NCBI RefSeq assembly: GCF_014649695.1
Contig: NZ_BMTN01000006.1
Location: forward strand, 62,001-126,000
DNA from: Streptomyces kurssanovii
Lineage (GTDB): Bacteria > Actinomycetota > Actinomycetes > Streptomycetales > Streptomycetaceae
Reading direction: 5' to 3'
DNA length: 64,000 bases
In this document: positions 1-9,094 of the stretch, piece by piece
Layout of the letters: each line of letters begins with the position of its first letter
How positions within the stretch are numbered: position 1 is the first letter of the stretch
Position numbers and translations under genes: made by a program
The notes under the pieces: model-generated
Databases searched by the model: none
Seen by the model: only the letters and a program-made list of their open reading frames with translations
What the model was told of the DNA's origin: nothing

Positions 1-31
1 GGCGGGCTTGGTTCCCCGGCGTGCCGTTGCT

Positions 32-586
32 TCAGCCTCCGTAGACGTGCGGCGCCAGCGTGCCCACGAACGGGAGGTTCCGGTACTTCTCCGCGTAATC
101 GAGGCCATATCCGATGACGAACTCGTTCGGGATGTCGAACCCGATCCACTTCACATCGATCGCGACCTTGGCCGCGTCCGGCTTCCGCAGCAGGGTGCAG
201 ACCTCGAGTGAGGCCGGCTCCCGGGAGCCCAGGTTCGACAGCAGCCACGACAGGGTCAGGCCCGAGTCGATGATGTCCTCGACGATCAGGACGTGCTTGC
301 CCTTGATGTCGGTGTCGAGGTCCTTGAGGATGCGGACCACACCGGACGACTGGGTGCCGGCGCCGTACGAGGACACCGCCATCCAGTCCATCGTGACGGG
401 AGTGGACAGCGCGCGCGCCAGGTCCGCCATCACCATCACCGCGCCCTTGAGGACTCCGACGATGAGCAGGTCCTTGCCCGCGTACTCTGCGTCGATCTTC
501 GCGGCCAGCTCGACGAGCTTCGCGTCGATCTCTTCCTTGGTGATGAGCACCGACTGAAGGTCGGTGCTCATGTCCTTCTCGTTCAC
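32..586 (-). CDS. hpt: hypoxanthine phosphoribosyltransferase
   Basis: Purine salvage enzyme that joins hypoxanthine or guanine to PRPP to give IMP or GMP in the cytoplasm. The protein of about 184 residues has the family length and the PRPP-binding signature [14 protein letters not shown], preceded by the flexible-loop region around SSYGAG. I chose the GTG at 586 (VNEKDMSTD) because GAGAAAG lies 8 bases upstream; the internal ATG at 571 is the alternative. It lies 23 bases downstream of tilS on the same strand, the usual actinobacterial order tilS-hpt (normally followed by ftsH, which would lie left of this window). Ordinary core gene; identification is secure. Confidence 0.96.
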   Translation of the reverse strand: MNEKDMSTDLQSVLITKEEIDAKLVELAAKIDAEYAGKDLLIVGVLKGAVMVMADLARALSTPVTMDWMAVSSYGAGTQSSGVVRILKDLDTDIKGKHVLIVEDIIDSGLTLSWLLSNLGSREPASLEVCTLLRKPDAAKVAIDVKWIGFDIPNEFVIGYGLDYAEKYRNLPFVGTLAPHVYGG

Positions 587-609
587 CCGCGTCGCTTTCT
601 CTCGGCGGT

Positions 610-1653
610 TCAGCCTTGCCGAATGACCAGTCTGCCACCCTGGCGCCGCGCTTCGACCCGGCCGGGCAGGTTGATGGCGCCCTGACCGCGCCATCCGGTG
701 ATGAGGCGGTCGACTTCCTCGACGTGCCGGGCGAACAGCGATCCTGCGGGCGCCCCGGCCTCGATCACGGCCCGGCGCAGCACCCGGCGGCGCACCGCGG
801 GCGGCAGGACGTAGAGCTTGGCGCATTCCAGCCGGCCGCTCTCGTCCCGCACGGTGGCCTCCGCGTCGGCGGCCCAGCTGTCGAGGGCGTCGGCATCGTC
901 GCGGGAGAGCTGGGCGGTACGGGCCAGGGCCTCGACGACGCCCTTGCCGAGCGCCTTCTCCAGGGCGGGCAGCCCCTCGTGGCGCAGCCGGGAGCGGGTG
1001 TACGCGGGGTCGGCGTTGTGCGGGTCGTCCCACACGGGCAGCGACTGGACCATGCAGGCCTTGCGGGCGGTCTGCCGGTCGATGTGGAGGAAGGGCCGGC
1101 GGTAGCGGCCGGCGGTGCCCGACACGGCGGCCATCCCGGACAGTGAGCGGATGCCGGAGCCTCTGGCGAGTCCGAGCAGCACGGTCTCCGCCTGGTCGTC
1201 GCGGGTGTGGCCGAGCAGCACGGCAGCGGCCCCGTGGCGCTCGGCGGCGTCGTCCAGAGCGGCGTAGCGGGCGTCACGGGCCGCGGCCTCCGGCCCGCCC
1301 GCGCGGCCGACCCGGACGGCGATGGCCTCGACCGGGTCCAACTGCATCGCGGTGAGGCGTGCGGCGACCTCGGCGGCGCGCATGCCGGAGCCGTCCTGGA
1401 GGCCGTGGTCGACGGTGATGCCGCCGGCCCGGACGGAAAGTTTGCGGGCCTCGAAGGCGAGGGCGGAGGCGAGCGCCATGGAATCAGCACCGCCGGAGCA
1501 CGCCACGAGGACGAGCGGGGGTTCGCTCGCGGGCGCCGGGCCCGGGGCGGAGTGCGCGAAGCGTGCGGCGTTCTCTGTCTGGTCGGTGAGTACGTCGTGG
1601 AGTACGCGGCGGACCGCCAGGCGTATCGCCGCGACCGCAGGATGGGGACCCAT
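610..1653 (-). CDS. tilS: tRNA(Ile)-lysidine synthase TilS
   Basis: Modifies the wobble cytidine of the tRNA-Ile that reads AUA to lysidine, using ATP and lysine. The N-terminal PP-loop ATP-binding motif is SGGADSMA (in [14 protein letters not shown]), followed by the family motifs VDHGL and [15 protein letters not shown], and a C-terminal domain rich in Arg and Ala. At 347 residues it is of normal length for actinobacterial TilS. The ATG at 1653 begins [17 protein letters not shown], the natural start; the open frame extends further upstream only into sequence without family similarity. Co-directional with hpt just downstream. Confidence 0.93.
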   Translation of the reverse strand: MGPHPAVAAIRLAVRRVLHDVLTDQTENAARFAHSAPGPAPASEPPLVLVACSGGADSMALASALAFEARKLSVRAGGITVDHGLQDGSGMRAAEVAARLTAMQLDPVEAIAVRVGRAGGPEAAARDARYAALDDAAERHGAAAVLLGHTRDDQAETVLLGLARGSGIRSLSGMAAVSGTAGRYRRPFLHIDRQTARKACMVQSLPVWDDPHNADPAYTRSRLRHEGLPALEKALGKGVVEALARTAQLSRDDADALDSWAADAEATVRDESGRLECAKLYVLPPAVRRRVLRRAVIEAGAPAGSLFARHVEEVDRLITGWRGQGAINLPGRVEARRQGGRLVIRQG

Positions 1654-1889
1654 GTCCGGTGCCCTTCGTGAACGGTTCGGGAGTGGGGTGACTCGGTCGA
1701 GTCGGACGATCAGGACGGCCACTGGACGAAGACCGTCACTCCGAGAGCAGTCACTCAGAGTGCGTCGATGGTGACAGAACCGAGCCAATACCCGAGCATT
1801 GCACGCCTATCCACAGCCCACGGTCCCTCGGACGGGTGATTGGAGGGGCGCCCTTCTGCCGATGCCCGCCTGTCTTTCGCGACTCTCCT

Positions 1890-3038
1890 CTATGGCGCGC
1901 CCTCCCCCTTGCGGTGCACTCGCGCGACCCAGTCCGCCGGTTTGGCGATCTCCGCCTTGGTGGGGAGCGTGTTCGGTGAGGTCCAGACGCGGTTGAACCC
2001 CTCCATCCCCACCTCCTCCACCACGGCCCGCACGAAGCGCTCGCCGTCGCGGTACTGGCGCAGCTTGGCGTCGAGCCCCAGCAGCTTGCGCAGCGCGAGG
2101 TCCAGCCGGCTCGCGCCACGTGCCCTGCGCTGCTGGAACTTCTCCCTGATCTCCGCGACCGAGGGCACCACGGCGGGGCCGACGCCGTCCATCACGAAGT
2201 CGGCGTGGCCCTCCAGCAGGGACATCACCGCGGTCAGCCGGCCGAGGATCTCGCGCTGGGCGGGGGTCTGCACCATCTCGACGATGGAGCGGCCGTCCTC
2301 GTCCTGCTCACCTTCCGGACGTGCTCCGACGAGCGACTGCGCGGCCTCCCGGAACCGCTCGAGGACGGTCATGGGATCCATCTCGGTCTCGCTGAGGAAC
2401 GACTGGATCTCGCCCTCGAGATGGTCGCGCAGCCAGGGCACGCCGGTGAACTGGGTGCGGTGGGTCTCCTCGTGGAGGCAGACCCAGAGCCGGAAGTCGT
2501 GCGGCTCCACCTGCAGTTCGCGTTCGACGTGGACGATGTTGGGCGCGACCAGCAGCAGCCGTCCGCCGCCGTTGCCCTCCGTGAGGTCGCCGGCCGGCAG
2601 GTCGCGGCCGCCCGGTGCGAACGTCTCGTACTGTCCCAGCACCCGCGAGGCCAGGAACGACAGCAGCATGCCGACCTCGACGCCGGTCACCTTGCCGCCC
2701 ACGGCGCCGAGCACCGCGCCGCCGGGGGTGCCGGAGCGCCGTTCCTGCATCTTGTCCAGCAGCGGGCGCAGCAGTTCGCGGAAGCCCGCGACGTTCGCCT
2801 TGATCCAGCCGGCCCGGTCCACGACGAGGACCGGGGTGTCCCGTGGCGTGGCGCCCTCCGGGATCATCCGGGTGAACTCCCGGACGTGCTCCTCCGAGGC
2901 CTTGGCGTGGCGGCGGAGCTCGGCGACGACGGCGCGCGCCTCGTCCCTGCTCACGTCGGGACCCGGCCGCACGAAGCGGGTCGCGGTCGCCACGGCGAGG
3001 TTCCAGTCGACCATCTCGGCACCACCGATGCTCGTCAT
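1890..3038 (-). CDS. zinc-dependent metalloprotease family protein (DUF2342 type)
   Basis: Cytoplasmic protein of 382 residues with a zincin active site HEETH at residues 189-193 inside VCLHEETHRTQF, and a downstream EGHADFVMD segment (Glu276) that would provide the third zinc ligand. This matches the actinobacterial DUF2342 family, often annotated as zinc-dependent metalloprotease or coenzyme F420 biosynthesis-associated protein. Its substrate is not known to me. No signal peptide is visible. The start ATG at 3038 (MTSIGGAEMVDW) could be replaced by the ATG at 3014. It lies between tilS and a penicillin-binding protein on the same strand, a common Streptomyces order. The 236 bases before tilS hold no gene. 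Confidence 0.88.
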   Translation of the reverse strand: MTSIGGAEMVDWNLAVATATRFVRPGPDVSRDEARAVVAELRRHAKASEEHVREFTRMIPEGATPRDTPVLVVDRAGWIKANVAGFRELLRPLLDKMQERRSGTPGGAVLGAVGGKVTGVEVGMLLSFLASRVLGQYETFAPGGRDLPAGDLTEGNGGGRLLLVAPNIVHVERELQVEPHDFRLWVCLHEETHRTQFTGVPWLRDHLEGEIQSFLSETEMDPMTVLERFREAAQSLVGARPEGEQDEDGRSIVEMVQTPAQREILGRLTAVMSLLEGHADFVMDGVGPAVVPSVAEIREKFQQRRARGASRLDLALRKLLGLDAKLRQYRDGERFVRAVVEEVGMEGFNRVWTSPNTLPTKAEIAKPADWVARVHRKGEGAP

Positions 3039-3125
3039 GCGTCAACCGTACGTTCTCGGCCCGCGCCGCGGAGAGGTGTTGTCGCCCGCCGATCCGGTAC
3101 CCCGGCCGGTTCGGGCCCCCTGCCG

Positions 3126-4547
3126 TCAGGACACCAGGGCGGCCGCCAGCCGGTCGAGAGCGGGCTGCGCCTCGTAGGGGGAGGGTGTGTCCGCGGCGAG
3201 GAACGCGAAGCCGAGGAGTCGGCCGCCCGGGGCAACGACGGTGCCGGCCAGGGAGTTGATCCCGGTGAGGGTGCCCGTCTTGGCGCGGACGAGGCCGGTG
3301 CCGGCGGAGGTGTCGGAGTAGCGGTCCTCGAGGGTGCCGCTGAAGCCCGCGACGGGCAGACCGGTGAGGATCGGCCGCAGCTCGGGGTGGGCCGCGTCCG
3401 CCGCCCGCGCCAGAACGGTCGTGAGCAGCGCCGCCGACACCTTGTCGCGGCGGTTCAGCCCGCTGCCGTCGGCGAACCGGGTCCCGGCCAGCGGTACCTG
3501 GAGCCGGCGGAGCTGCTTGGTCACGGCCCGTTCCGCTCCGGCGAAGGACGCCTTGTCGCCGGTGGCGACGGCGGTCTGGCGGGCGAGTGACTCCGCGATG
3601 TCGTTGTCGCTGTCGGTGAGCATCCGCTCGACGACGGACGACACGGGCTCGGAGAGGACCTGCGCGAGCGGGACCGCCTCGGCGGCCGCACGCCCGGGGG
3701 CGGGTGCCGAGGTGCGGATCCCGCGTTCGGAGAGCTGCTCCCGGAAGACCCGGGCCGCTTCGCCGGCCGGGTCGGCGCTGCGGGTGGCGGGCCCTCGCGT
3801 GCGGTCGTCGAGCCGGCCCTGACCGACCATGAGGGCGGTGACGGGGGCGATGTTGTCGTTGGGGCCGATGGGATGCAGGACGGGGCCCTGGTAGAGCGAG
3901 CCGTCGTACACGAGCCGGACCATGGCGGCCTTGCCGCCCTTCTTCGCGCCTTCCGCGCGATCACGCAGGGCGCTCGCGGTCAGGTCGGCGAGTTCGGCGA
4001 GACGGACCCGGTCGAGCGTCGCGTCGCCGCCTCCGACCAGCGTGATCGTGTCGGCGTCCGGAGCGGCGACGACCGTGGTGGGGATGCGGTGGTCCGGTCC
4101 GAGTGCGGTGAGGGCCGCGGCGGCCGTGGCGATCTTGACGGTGGACGCCGGGACCATGGGGGTCTCTGCCCGCCTCCCGTACAGCCGCTCGCCGGTGGTG
4201 AGGTCGACGACGCAGACGGCGGGCGCGGGCCCGAGGCCGGAGTCGGCGAGCAGCGGGCCGAGCGTCCCGGCCAGGCCGTCCGCCCGCGCCGGGTCCTCGG
4301 CGGAGACGGTCCGCGGGCCGCCGAGGGCCTCGAGCACGGAGGCGGCGGAGGGCGCCGGTGCGGGGCGCTTCCGTGCGGGCGCTTCGTGATGTGCGCCACC
4401 CGTGGGGCCGTGGGCCGCCACCCGCTGCTTCTCGGCCTTACGCTGACCGGAGTCCCAAGGTCCCGCCGCGGCCACCGCCCCGGCGGAGAGGGTGAGGCCG
4501 ACCACGGCAGCACCTGCTGCGAGCTGCCACGTCCTGACCTTCGGCAC
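3126..4547 (-). CDS. D-alanyl-D-alanine carboxypeptidase/endopeptidase (S13, PBP4 class)
   Basis: Secreted or membrane-anchored penicillin-binding protein that trims peptidoglycan stem peptides. The three serine acyl-transferase motifs are present: STVK (about residue 135, in [16 protein letters not shown]), SDN ([12 protein letters not shown]) and KTG ([18 protein letters not shown]). The N-terminus has an uncleaved-looking hydrophobic segment ([23 protein letters not shown]) and then a charged linker. I chose the GTG at 4547 (VPKVRTWQ), since the 15 codons from the upstream ATG at 4592 (with Cys and charged residues) look non-coding. Length of about 473 residues fits the S13 family. It is divergent from ppa, and the pair dac/ppa is conserved in Streptomyces. 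Confidence 0.93.
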   Translation of the reverse strand: MPKVRTWQLAAGAAVVGLTLSAGAVAAAGPWDSGQRKAEKQRVAAHGPTGGAHHEAPARKRPAPAPSAASVLEALGGPRTVSAEDPARADGLAGTLGPLLADSGLGPAPAVCVVDLTTGERLYGRRAETPMVPASTVKIATAAAALTALGPDHRIPTTVVAAPDADTITLVGGGDATLDRVRLAELADLTASALRDRAEGAKKGGKAAMVRLVYDGSLYQGPVLHPIGPNDNIAPVTALMVGQGRLDDRTRGPATRSADPAGEAARVFREQLSERGIRTSAPAPGRAAAEAVPLAQVLSEPVSSVVERMLTDSDNDIAESLARQTAVATGDKASFAGAERAVTKQLRRLQVPLAGTRFADGSGLNRRDKVSAALLTTVLARAADAAHPELRPILTGLPVAGFSGTLEDRYSDTSAGTGLVRAKTGTLTGINSLAGTVVAPGGRLLGFAFLAADTPSPYEAQPALDRLAAALVS

Positions 4548-4643
4548 CTCGCACCAGCCCCTTTCGCGATCACACATGTGCGTGAGGGACACTTAATCAC
4601 CAGTACTGCGTCTTGCTATGTGTTGATCATGGAGGAGCCACCC

Positions 4644-5138
4644 GTGGAGTTCGACGTCACCATCGAGATCCCGAAGGGTTCGCGGAACAAGTACGAGGTG
4701 GACCACGAGACCGGTCGGATCCGCCTTGACCGTCGACTCTTCACCTCGACCAGCTACCCGGCCGACTACGGTTTCGTCGAGAACACCCTCGGCGAGGACG
4801 GCGACCCGCTGGACGCGCTGGTCATCCTCGACGAGCCGACCTTCCCGGGCTGCCTCATCAAGTGCCGTGCCATCGGCATGTTCCGGATGACGGACGAGGC
4901 GGGCGGCGACGACAAGCTGCTGTGCGTGCCGGCGTCCGACCCGCGCGTGGAGCACCTGCGGGACATCCACCACGTGTCCGAGTTCGACCGCCTGGAGATC
5001 CAGCACTTCTTCGAGGTCTACAAGGACCTGGAGCCGGGCAAGTCAGTCGAGGGCGCCGACTGGGTCGGCCGCGCCGAGGCCGAGGCCGAGATCGAGGCCT
5101 CCTTCAAGCGCCTCGAGGCGCAGGGCGGCGCGCACTGA
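4644..5138 (+). CDS. ppa: inorganic pyrophosphatase (family I, soluble)
   Basis: Hydrolyses pyrophosphate to phosphate, pulling biosynthetic reactions forward in the cytoplasm. The 164-residue protein carries the family I signature region [11 protein letters not shown] with its metal-binding aspartates, and the conserved [11 protein letters not shown] near the N-terminus. The start is the GTG at 4644, six bases after a perfect GGAGGAG Shine-Dalgarno; the ATG at 4629 lies in front of that site and is not the start. Divergent from the D-Ala-D-Ala carboxypeptidase and followed by a strong hairpin terminator, so it is probably monocistronic. Confidence 0.97.
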   Translation: MEFDVTIEIPKGSRNKYEVDHETGRIRLDRRLFTSTSYPADYGFVENTLGEDGDPLDALVILDEPTFPGCLIKCRAIGMFRMTDEAGGDDKLLCVPASDPRVEHLRDIHHVSEFDRLEIQHFFEVYKDLEPGKSVEGADWVGRAEAEAEIEASFKRLEAQGGAH

Positions 5139-5155
5139 CGCCGTACCGCTGAGTA

Positions 5156-5197
5156 CGCGACGCGGGCGGGACACTTCGGTGTCCCGCCCGCGTCGCG
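5156..5197 (+). terminator. strong hairpin terminator after ppa
   Basis: A perfect 19-bp stem (5156-5174 paired with 5179-5197) closes a TTCG tetraloop, followed by TTTCTCC. It begins 17 bases after the ppa stop and is the clearest intrinsic terminator in the window. It isolates ppa from the downstream exporter gene. Confidence 0.93.
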
Positions 5198-5273
5198 TTT
5201 CTCCCCATGCCCGTGCCCATACTGGGCAGAAGCGCCGGTCAAGGGGCGGTACGAGAGGGAGCGAGGAACACGA

Positions 5274-6947
5274 GTGGTGGCGGAGCCCGAGGGTCCGGAA
5301 GACCGGAAGCCTCAGTCCGACGAGGCGCACAGCGCTTTCGTCCCGCCCGCGGGGGTGGAGCACCCCGAAGCGCCGGAAGAGGACCATCCCAGTTCCGAGT
5401 TCGCCGTCCCCGAGGGTCTGGCCCCGGAACCGCCCGCGGAGCCGGAGGGCTCCGCGTTCGCTCCGCCGCGCACCTACAGCGCCAGGACGTCGCCGCCCGC
5501 CTTCACCCCGGCACACGGCATCCCGATGGTGCGGCTCACCAAGGACGCGCCCTGGCAGGACCGTATGCGGGCGATGCTGCGGATGCCGGTGGGCGAGCGG
5601 CCGGTGCCCGAGTCACCGCACCGGCACGACGAAGCGGGTCCGGCCGTACCCCGCGTGCTCGACCTGACCCTGCGTATCGGTGAGTTGCTGCTCGCGGGCG
5701 GTGAGGGCGCGGAGGACGTCGAGGCGGCCATGTTCGCCATCTCCCGCTCGTACGGGCTGGACCGCTGCGAACCGACGGTCACCTTCACCCTGCTGTCGAT
5801 CACGTATCAGCCGTCCCTGGTCGACGACCCGGTGACCGCGAACCGGACCGTCCGGCGGCGCGGCACGGACTACACCCGGCTCGCCGCCGTCTACCGGCTG
5901 GTCCACGACATCAGCGTCGAGGAGTCGGACGTCACGCTGGAGGAGGCGTACCGGCGCCTGGCCGAGATCCGCCGGAACCGGCACCCCTACCCCGGCTGGG
6001 CGCTGACGCTGGCCGGCGGTCTGCTGGCGGGTTCCGCCTCGGTGCTCGTCGGCGGTGACCCGGTGGTGTTCCTCGCCGCCGCGGTCAGCGCGATGCTCGG
6101 CGACCGGCTGGCCTGGCTGTGCGCCGGGCGCGGGCTGCCGGAGTTCTACCAGTTCGTCGCCGCGGCGATGCCGCCCGCGGCGATGGGTGTCGCACTGAGC
6201 CTGTCACCGCTGGAACTGCGGGCGTCCGCGGTCATCACCGGTGGACTCTTCGCTCTGATCCCGGGACGTGCGCTGGTGGCCGGCGTGCAGGACGGTCTGA
6301 CCGGCTTCTACATCACGGCGGCCGCGCGTCTGCTCGAGGTGGGCTATCTGGTGGTCGGCATCGTCGTCGGCGTGCTCGGGGTGCTCTATCTCGGAGTCGC
6401 GCTGGACGCCGGACTCAGCCCGGAGACCGCGATCCACAGCGTCCCGCGGCCGATCACCCAGACCCTCGCGGCGATGGGCCTGTCGCTGTGCTTCGCGGTG
6501 ATGCTCCAGCAGGAGCGCCGGACCGTGGCCCTGGTGACCTTCAGCGGCGGTGTGGCCTGGGTGGTGTACGGCGCGGTCGCGGACGTCGCGGGGGGCTCAC
6601 CGGTGGCCGCGACCGCCCTCGCCGCAGGCGTTGTGGGTCTGTTCGGCCAGATGCTCTCGCGGTTCCGGTTCGAGTCTGCCCTGCCGTACGTCACGGCCGC
6701 GATCGGCCCTCTGCTGCCGGGTAGCGCCACGTACTTCGGGCTGCTGGAGGTCGCCCGGGGCAATCTGAACACCGGTCTCGCATCGCTGAGCAAGGCGGCC
6801 GCCCTGGCGCTGGCCATCGCGATCGGGGTGAACCTCGGAGGCGAGATCTCCCGGCTGTTCCTGCGTGCGCCGGGTGTCACCGGCGCCCTGCCGGGCGAGG
6901 AGACGCCGGGCGGCCGCCGCGCGGCCAAGCGGACGCGCGGCTTCTAG
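5274..6947 (+). CDS. ThrE-like threonine/serine exporter family membrane protein
   Basis: Protein of 557 residues with the two-part architecture of the ThrE family: an N-terminal DUF1212-like domain (about residues 120-370, starting LDLTLRIGELLLAGGEGAEDVEAAM) and a C-terminal four- to five-helix DUF3815-like region. About ten membrane helices are visible from residue 240 onwards. The first 110 residues are acidic and low-complexity and are probably cytoplasmic. The start is the GTG at 5274 with GAGGAAC upstream. The family exports threonine and serine by the proton motive force; the substrate here is inferred from the family only. Convergent with the DedA gene, with 18 bases between the stops. 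Confidence 0.88.
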   Translation: MVAEPEGPEDRKPQSDEAHSAFVPPAGVEHPEAPEEDHPSSEFAVPEGLAPEPPAEPEGSAFAPPRTYSARTSPPAFTPAHGIPMVRLTKDAPWQDRMRAMLRMPVGERPVPESPHRHDEAGPAVPRVLDLTLRIGELLLAGGEGAEDVEAAMFAISRSYGLDRCEPTVTFTLLSITYQPSLVDDPVTANRTVRRRGTDYTRLAAVYRLVHDISVEESDVTLEEAYRRLAEIRRNRHPYPGWALTLAGGLLAGSASVLVGGDPVVFLAAAVSAMLGDRLAWLCAGRGLPEFYQFVAAAMPPAAMGVALSLSPLELRASAVITGGLFALIPGRALVAGVQDGLTGFYITAAARLLEVGYLVVGIVVGVLGVLYLGVALDAGLSPETAIHSVPRPITQTLAAMGLSLCFAVMLQQERRTVALVTFSGGVAWVVYGAVADVAGGSPVAATALAAGVVGLFGQMLSRFRFESALPYVTAAIGPLLPGSATYFGLLEVARGNLNTGLASLSKAAALALAIAIGVNLGGEISRLFLRAPGVTGALPGEETPGGRRAAKRTRGF

Positions 6948-6965
6948 GGCCTCGGCGTCAGCGCG

Positions 6966-7667
6966 TCAGCGCTTGGCGTGACGGCCGCCGCGGGACGACG
7001 GGGGGATCTCGCCGTCCGGCGCGGAGGCGGCGGCTGCCGCCGACTTCTTGTTCTTGGAGCGGGCCCGCAGGAACTCGACCGCGATCGGGACGACCGAGAT
7101 CAGGACGATCAGGATCAGGATCGCCTCGATGTTCTTGTGGACGAACTCGACCTTGCCCAGCGCGGCGCCGAGCAGCGTGACGCCGGCGCCCCACAGGACG
7201 CCGCCGATGACGTTGAACGTGACGAACGACCGGTAGTTCATCCGGCTCACACCGGCGATGATCGGCGTGAACGTGCGCACGATGGGCACGAATCGGGCCA
7301 GGACCAGGGACTTCGGGCCGTACTTCTCGAAGAAGTCGTGCGCCTTCTCCACGTTCTCCTGCTTGAAGAGACGGGAGTCGGGACGCTTGAAGAGGGCCGG
7401 GCCGACCTTGCGGCCGAAGAGGTAACCGACCTGGTCGCCGATGACGGCGGCCAGCACGATCAGCGTGCAGACCAGCCACAGCGGCATGTCGATCTTGCCG
7501 GTGGTCACCAGCAGACCCGTGGTGAACAGCAGCGAGTCGCCGGGCAGGAAGAACCCGATCAGCAGGCCGGACTCGGCGAAGACGATCACCAGGACACCGA
7601 TCAGCCCGAACGTGGTGATCAGGTAGTCCGGGTCGAGCCAGCTCGGTCCGAGCGCAAGGGTGTTCAC
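6966..7667 (-). CDS. DedA family membrane protein
   Basis: Membrane protein of about 233 residues of the DedA/SNARE-associated family. It has the conserved segment ESGLLIGFFLPGDSLLF, the RFVPIVRTFTPIIAGVSRM motif (family core F.R..P..R...P..AG) and a final hydrophobic helix before a basic C-terminal tail. DedA proteins are implicated in lipid carrier recycling and membrane homeostasis. The start is the GTG at 7667 (VNTLALGPSW), ten bases after AGGAG; the upstream ATG at 7724 adds 19 residues without family character. Convergent with the ThrE-like gene. Confidence 0.9.
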   Translation of the reverse strand: MNTLALGPSWLDPDYLITTFGLIGVLVIVFAESGLLIGFFLPGDSLLFTTGLLVTTGKIDMPLWLVCTLIVLAAVIGDQVGYLFGRKVGPALFKRPDSRLFKQENVEKAHDFFEKYGPKSLVLARFVPIVRTFTPIIAGVSRMNYRSFVTFNVIGGVLWGAGVTLLGAALGKVEFVHKNIEAILILIVLISVVPIAVEFLRARSKNKKSAAAAASAPDGEIPPSSRGGRHAKR

Positions 7668-7798
7668 GAGGTCCGGGCTCCTGTGGTGATAGTCGTCGGC
7701 AGGTCGGCTGCCCAAAGCTATCAACGCATACGGGTGACACCCGGTTCCACCTGCCTCCCCGGATGCGGGGTGAGCGCAGGGCCACGAAGCTTTTCACC

Positions 7799-8164
7799 AT
7801 GGGAATCGATGATTACGGCGGCGGGCAGGGCCCGCAGGCGGATGTGCTGGTCGTCACGACGAACGACCTCCCCGGCTTCCGCGTGGAGCAGGTGATCGGC
7901 GAGGTCTTCGGCCTGACGGTGCGCTCGCGCCATCTGGGCAGCCAGATCGGGTCCGGCCTGAAGTCGATGATCGGCGGTGAGCTCAAGGGCCTGACCAAGA
8001 CCCTCGTGGAGACCCGCAACCAGGCCATGGAGCGTCTGGTCGAGCAGGCCCGGTCACGGGGCGCGAACGCGGTGCTCGCGTTCCGCTTCGATGTGACCGA
8101 GGCCGCGGACGTCGGCACGGAGGTCTGCGCGTACGGCACGGCGGTGAAGGCCGCCAGGGTGTGA
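7799..8164 (+). CDS. YbjQ/UPF0145 family protein
   Basis: Small protein of 121 residues with the core of the YbjQ (UPF0145, heavy-metal-binding-like) family: VVTTNDLPGFRVEQVIGEVFGLTVRS, then ARSRGANAVLAFRFD and a C-terminal AYGTAVK strand. The family forms a pentameric beta barrel; its cellular function is not established. I prefer the ATG at 7799 (MGIDDYGG) because similarity begins just after it; the ORF could start at 7763. Stand-alone gene between a DedA gene and a MerR regulator. Confidence 0.87.
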   Translation: MGIDDYGGGQGPQADVLVVTTNDLPGFRVEQVIGEVFGLTVRSRHLGSQIGSGLKSMIGGELKGLTKTLVETRNQAMERLVEQARSRGANAVLAFRFDVTEAADVGTEVCAYGTAVKAARV

Positions 8165-8251
8165 CACGGGCGGGCGGCGGGACCACCCGACCCCGTCGCC
8201 GGCCCCCCGCCCGGCCCGTCCCCTTGGTCGCCTCCGTCCCGACCGCGCGGC

Positions 8252-9010
8252 TCAGAGGTGCCGGATCGCGTTCGCGAGGATCGCCTCCCGCTCGTACGCC
8301 GCCAGGCCCGGCCTGGCCTTGTCGATGGTGCGGGTGAACCGCTCGTCGGCGACGTACATCTCCGCCAGGCCCGTGTGGATCTCGTACGTGCAGGTGTAGT
8401 GGTTGCCCGAGATCCACCGGCGGTGGTCCTCCGCCACGTCCATCGCGGCCTGGGACTCCGGCTCCTCTCCCGCGTCCATCAGCGCCACGAAGCGCCGGGT
8501 GATCTCGTCGGCCTCGCGCTGGATGCGCAGCCAGTCGTCCTTCGTGTACGAGGCCGTGCGCCGCCGGGACTCCGCGTACGCGTCGGTGCCGCCCCAGCGC
8601 CGCTCGGTCTCCTCCGCGTACTCGTCGGGGTCGAAGTCCCCGAAGACCTCGAACTTCTCCTCGGGCGTGAGGTTGATGCCCATCTTCTTCGCCTCCATGG
8701 CTCGTTCCACAGCGGCGGCCATCTCCTTGAGCCTGGTGATCCGCGCGGAGAGCAGTTCGTGCTGCCGCCGCAGGTGGGCCTGCGGATCCGCGTCGGGGTC
8801 GTCGAGGAGTGCCGCCACCTCTTCGAGGGGAAAGCCGAGCTCCCGGTAGAACAGGATCTGCTGCAGCCGGTCCAGGTCGGTGTCGTCGTACCGCCGGTGG
8901 CCCGACCCGCTGCGGCCGCTCGGACGCAGCAGTCCGATCTCGTCGTAGTGGTGCAGGGTGCGCACCGTGACTCCGGCGAAACGGGCGACCTGGCCCACGG
9001 AGTGGCTCAT
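8252..9010 (-). CDS. MerR-family regulator of the TipA type
   Basis: Transcriptional regulator of 252 residues. Residues 3-70 form a MerR winged helix-turn-helix (VGQVARFAGVTVRTLHHYDEIGLLRPSGRS), followed by a coiled-coil helix to about residue 115. The C-terminal domain (about 140-250, with RRWISGNHYTCTYEIHTGLAEMYV) resembles TipAS, the effector domain of TipAL that binds thiopeptides and other multidrug ligands. It is divergent from the glutamate decarboxylase gene, and its own promoter carries a matching MerR-type operator (9046-9080). Probably an autoregulated activator. Confidence 0.93.
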   Translation of the reverse strand: MSHSVGQVARFAGVTVRTLHHYDEIGLLRPSGRSGSGHRRYDDTDLDRLQQILFYRELGFPLEEVAALLDDPDADPQAHLRRQHELLSARITRLKEMAAAVERAMEAKKMGINLTPEEKFEVFGDFDPDEYAEETERRWGGTDAYAESRRRTASYTKDDWLRIQREADEITRRFVALMDAGEEPESQAAMDVAEDHRRWISGNHYTCTYEIHTGLAEMYVADERFTRTIDKARPGLAAYEREAILANAIRHL

Positions 9011-9045
9011 CGCCTTCGCTCCTTCGTTCTCGTGACGGACCCAGA

Positions 9046-9080
9046 CTGCTGCCTCACGTTGCGTGAGGTGCAAGCCCGTA
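9046..9080 (-). promoter_or_regulatory. MerR/TipA-type promoter with 19-bp spacer operator
   Basis: Read on the minus strand, TTGCAC is followed after a 19-bp spacer by CAGTCT. The spacer holds a perfect inverted repeat, CCTCACG-CAA-CGTGAGG on that strand (9052-9068 in the window). A 19-bp spacer bearing dyad symmetry is the hallmark of MerR-activated promoters, and this sequence resembles the operators of TipA-like proteins. It sits between the regulator gene and the glutamate decarboxylase gene, so both could respond to it. Confidence 0.8.
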
Positions 9081-9094
9081 CGAGCCTGAGACCT

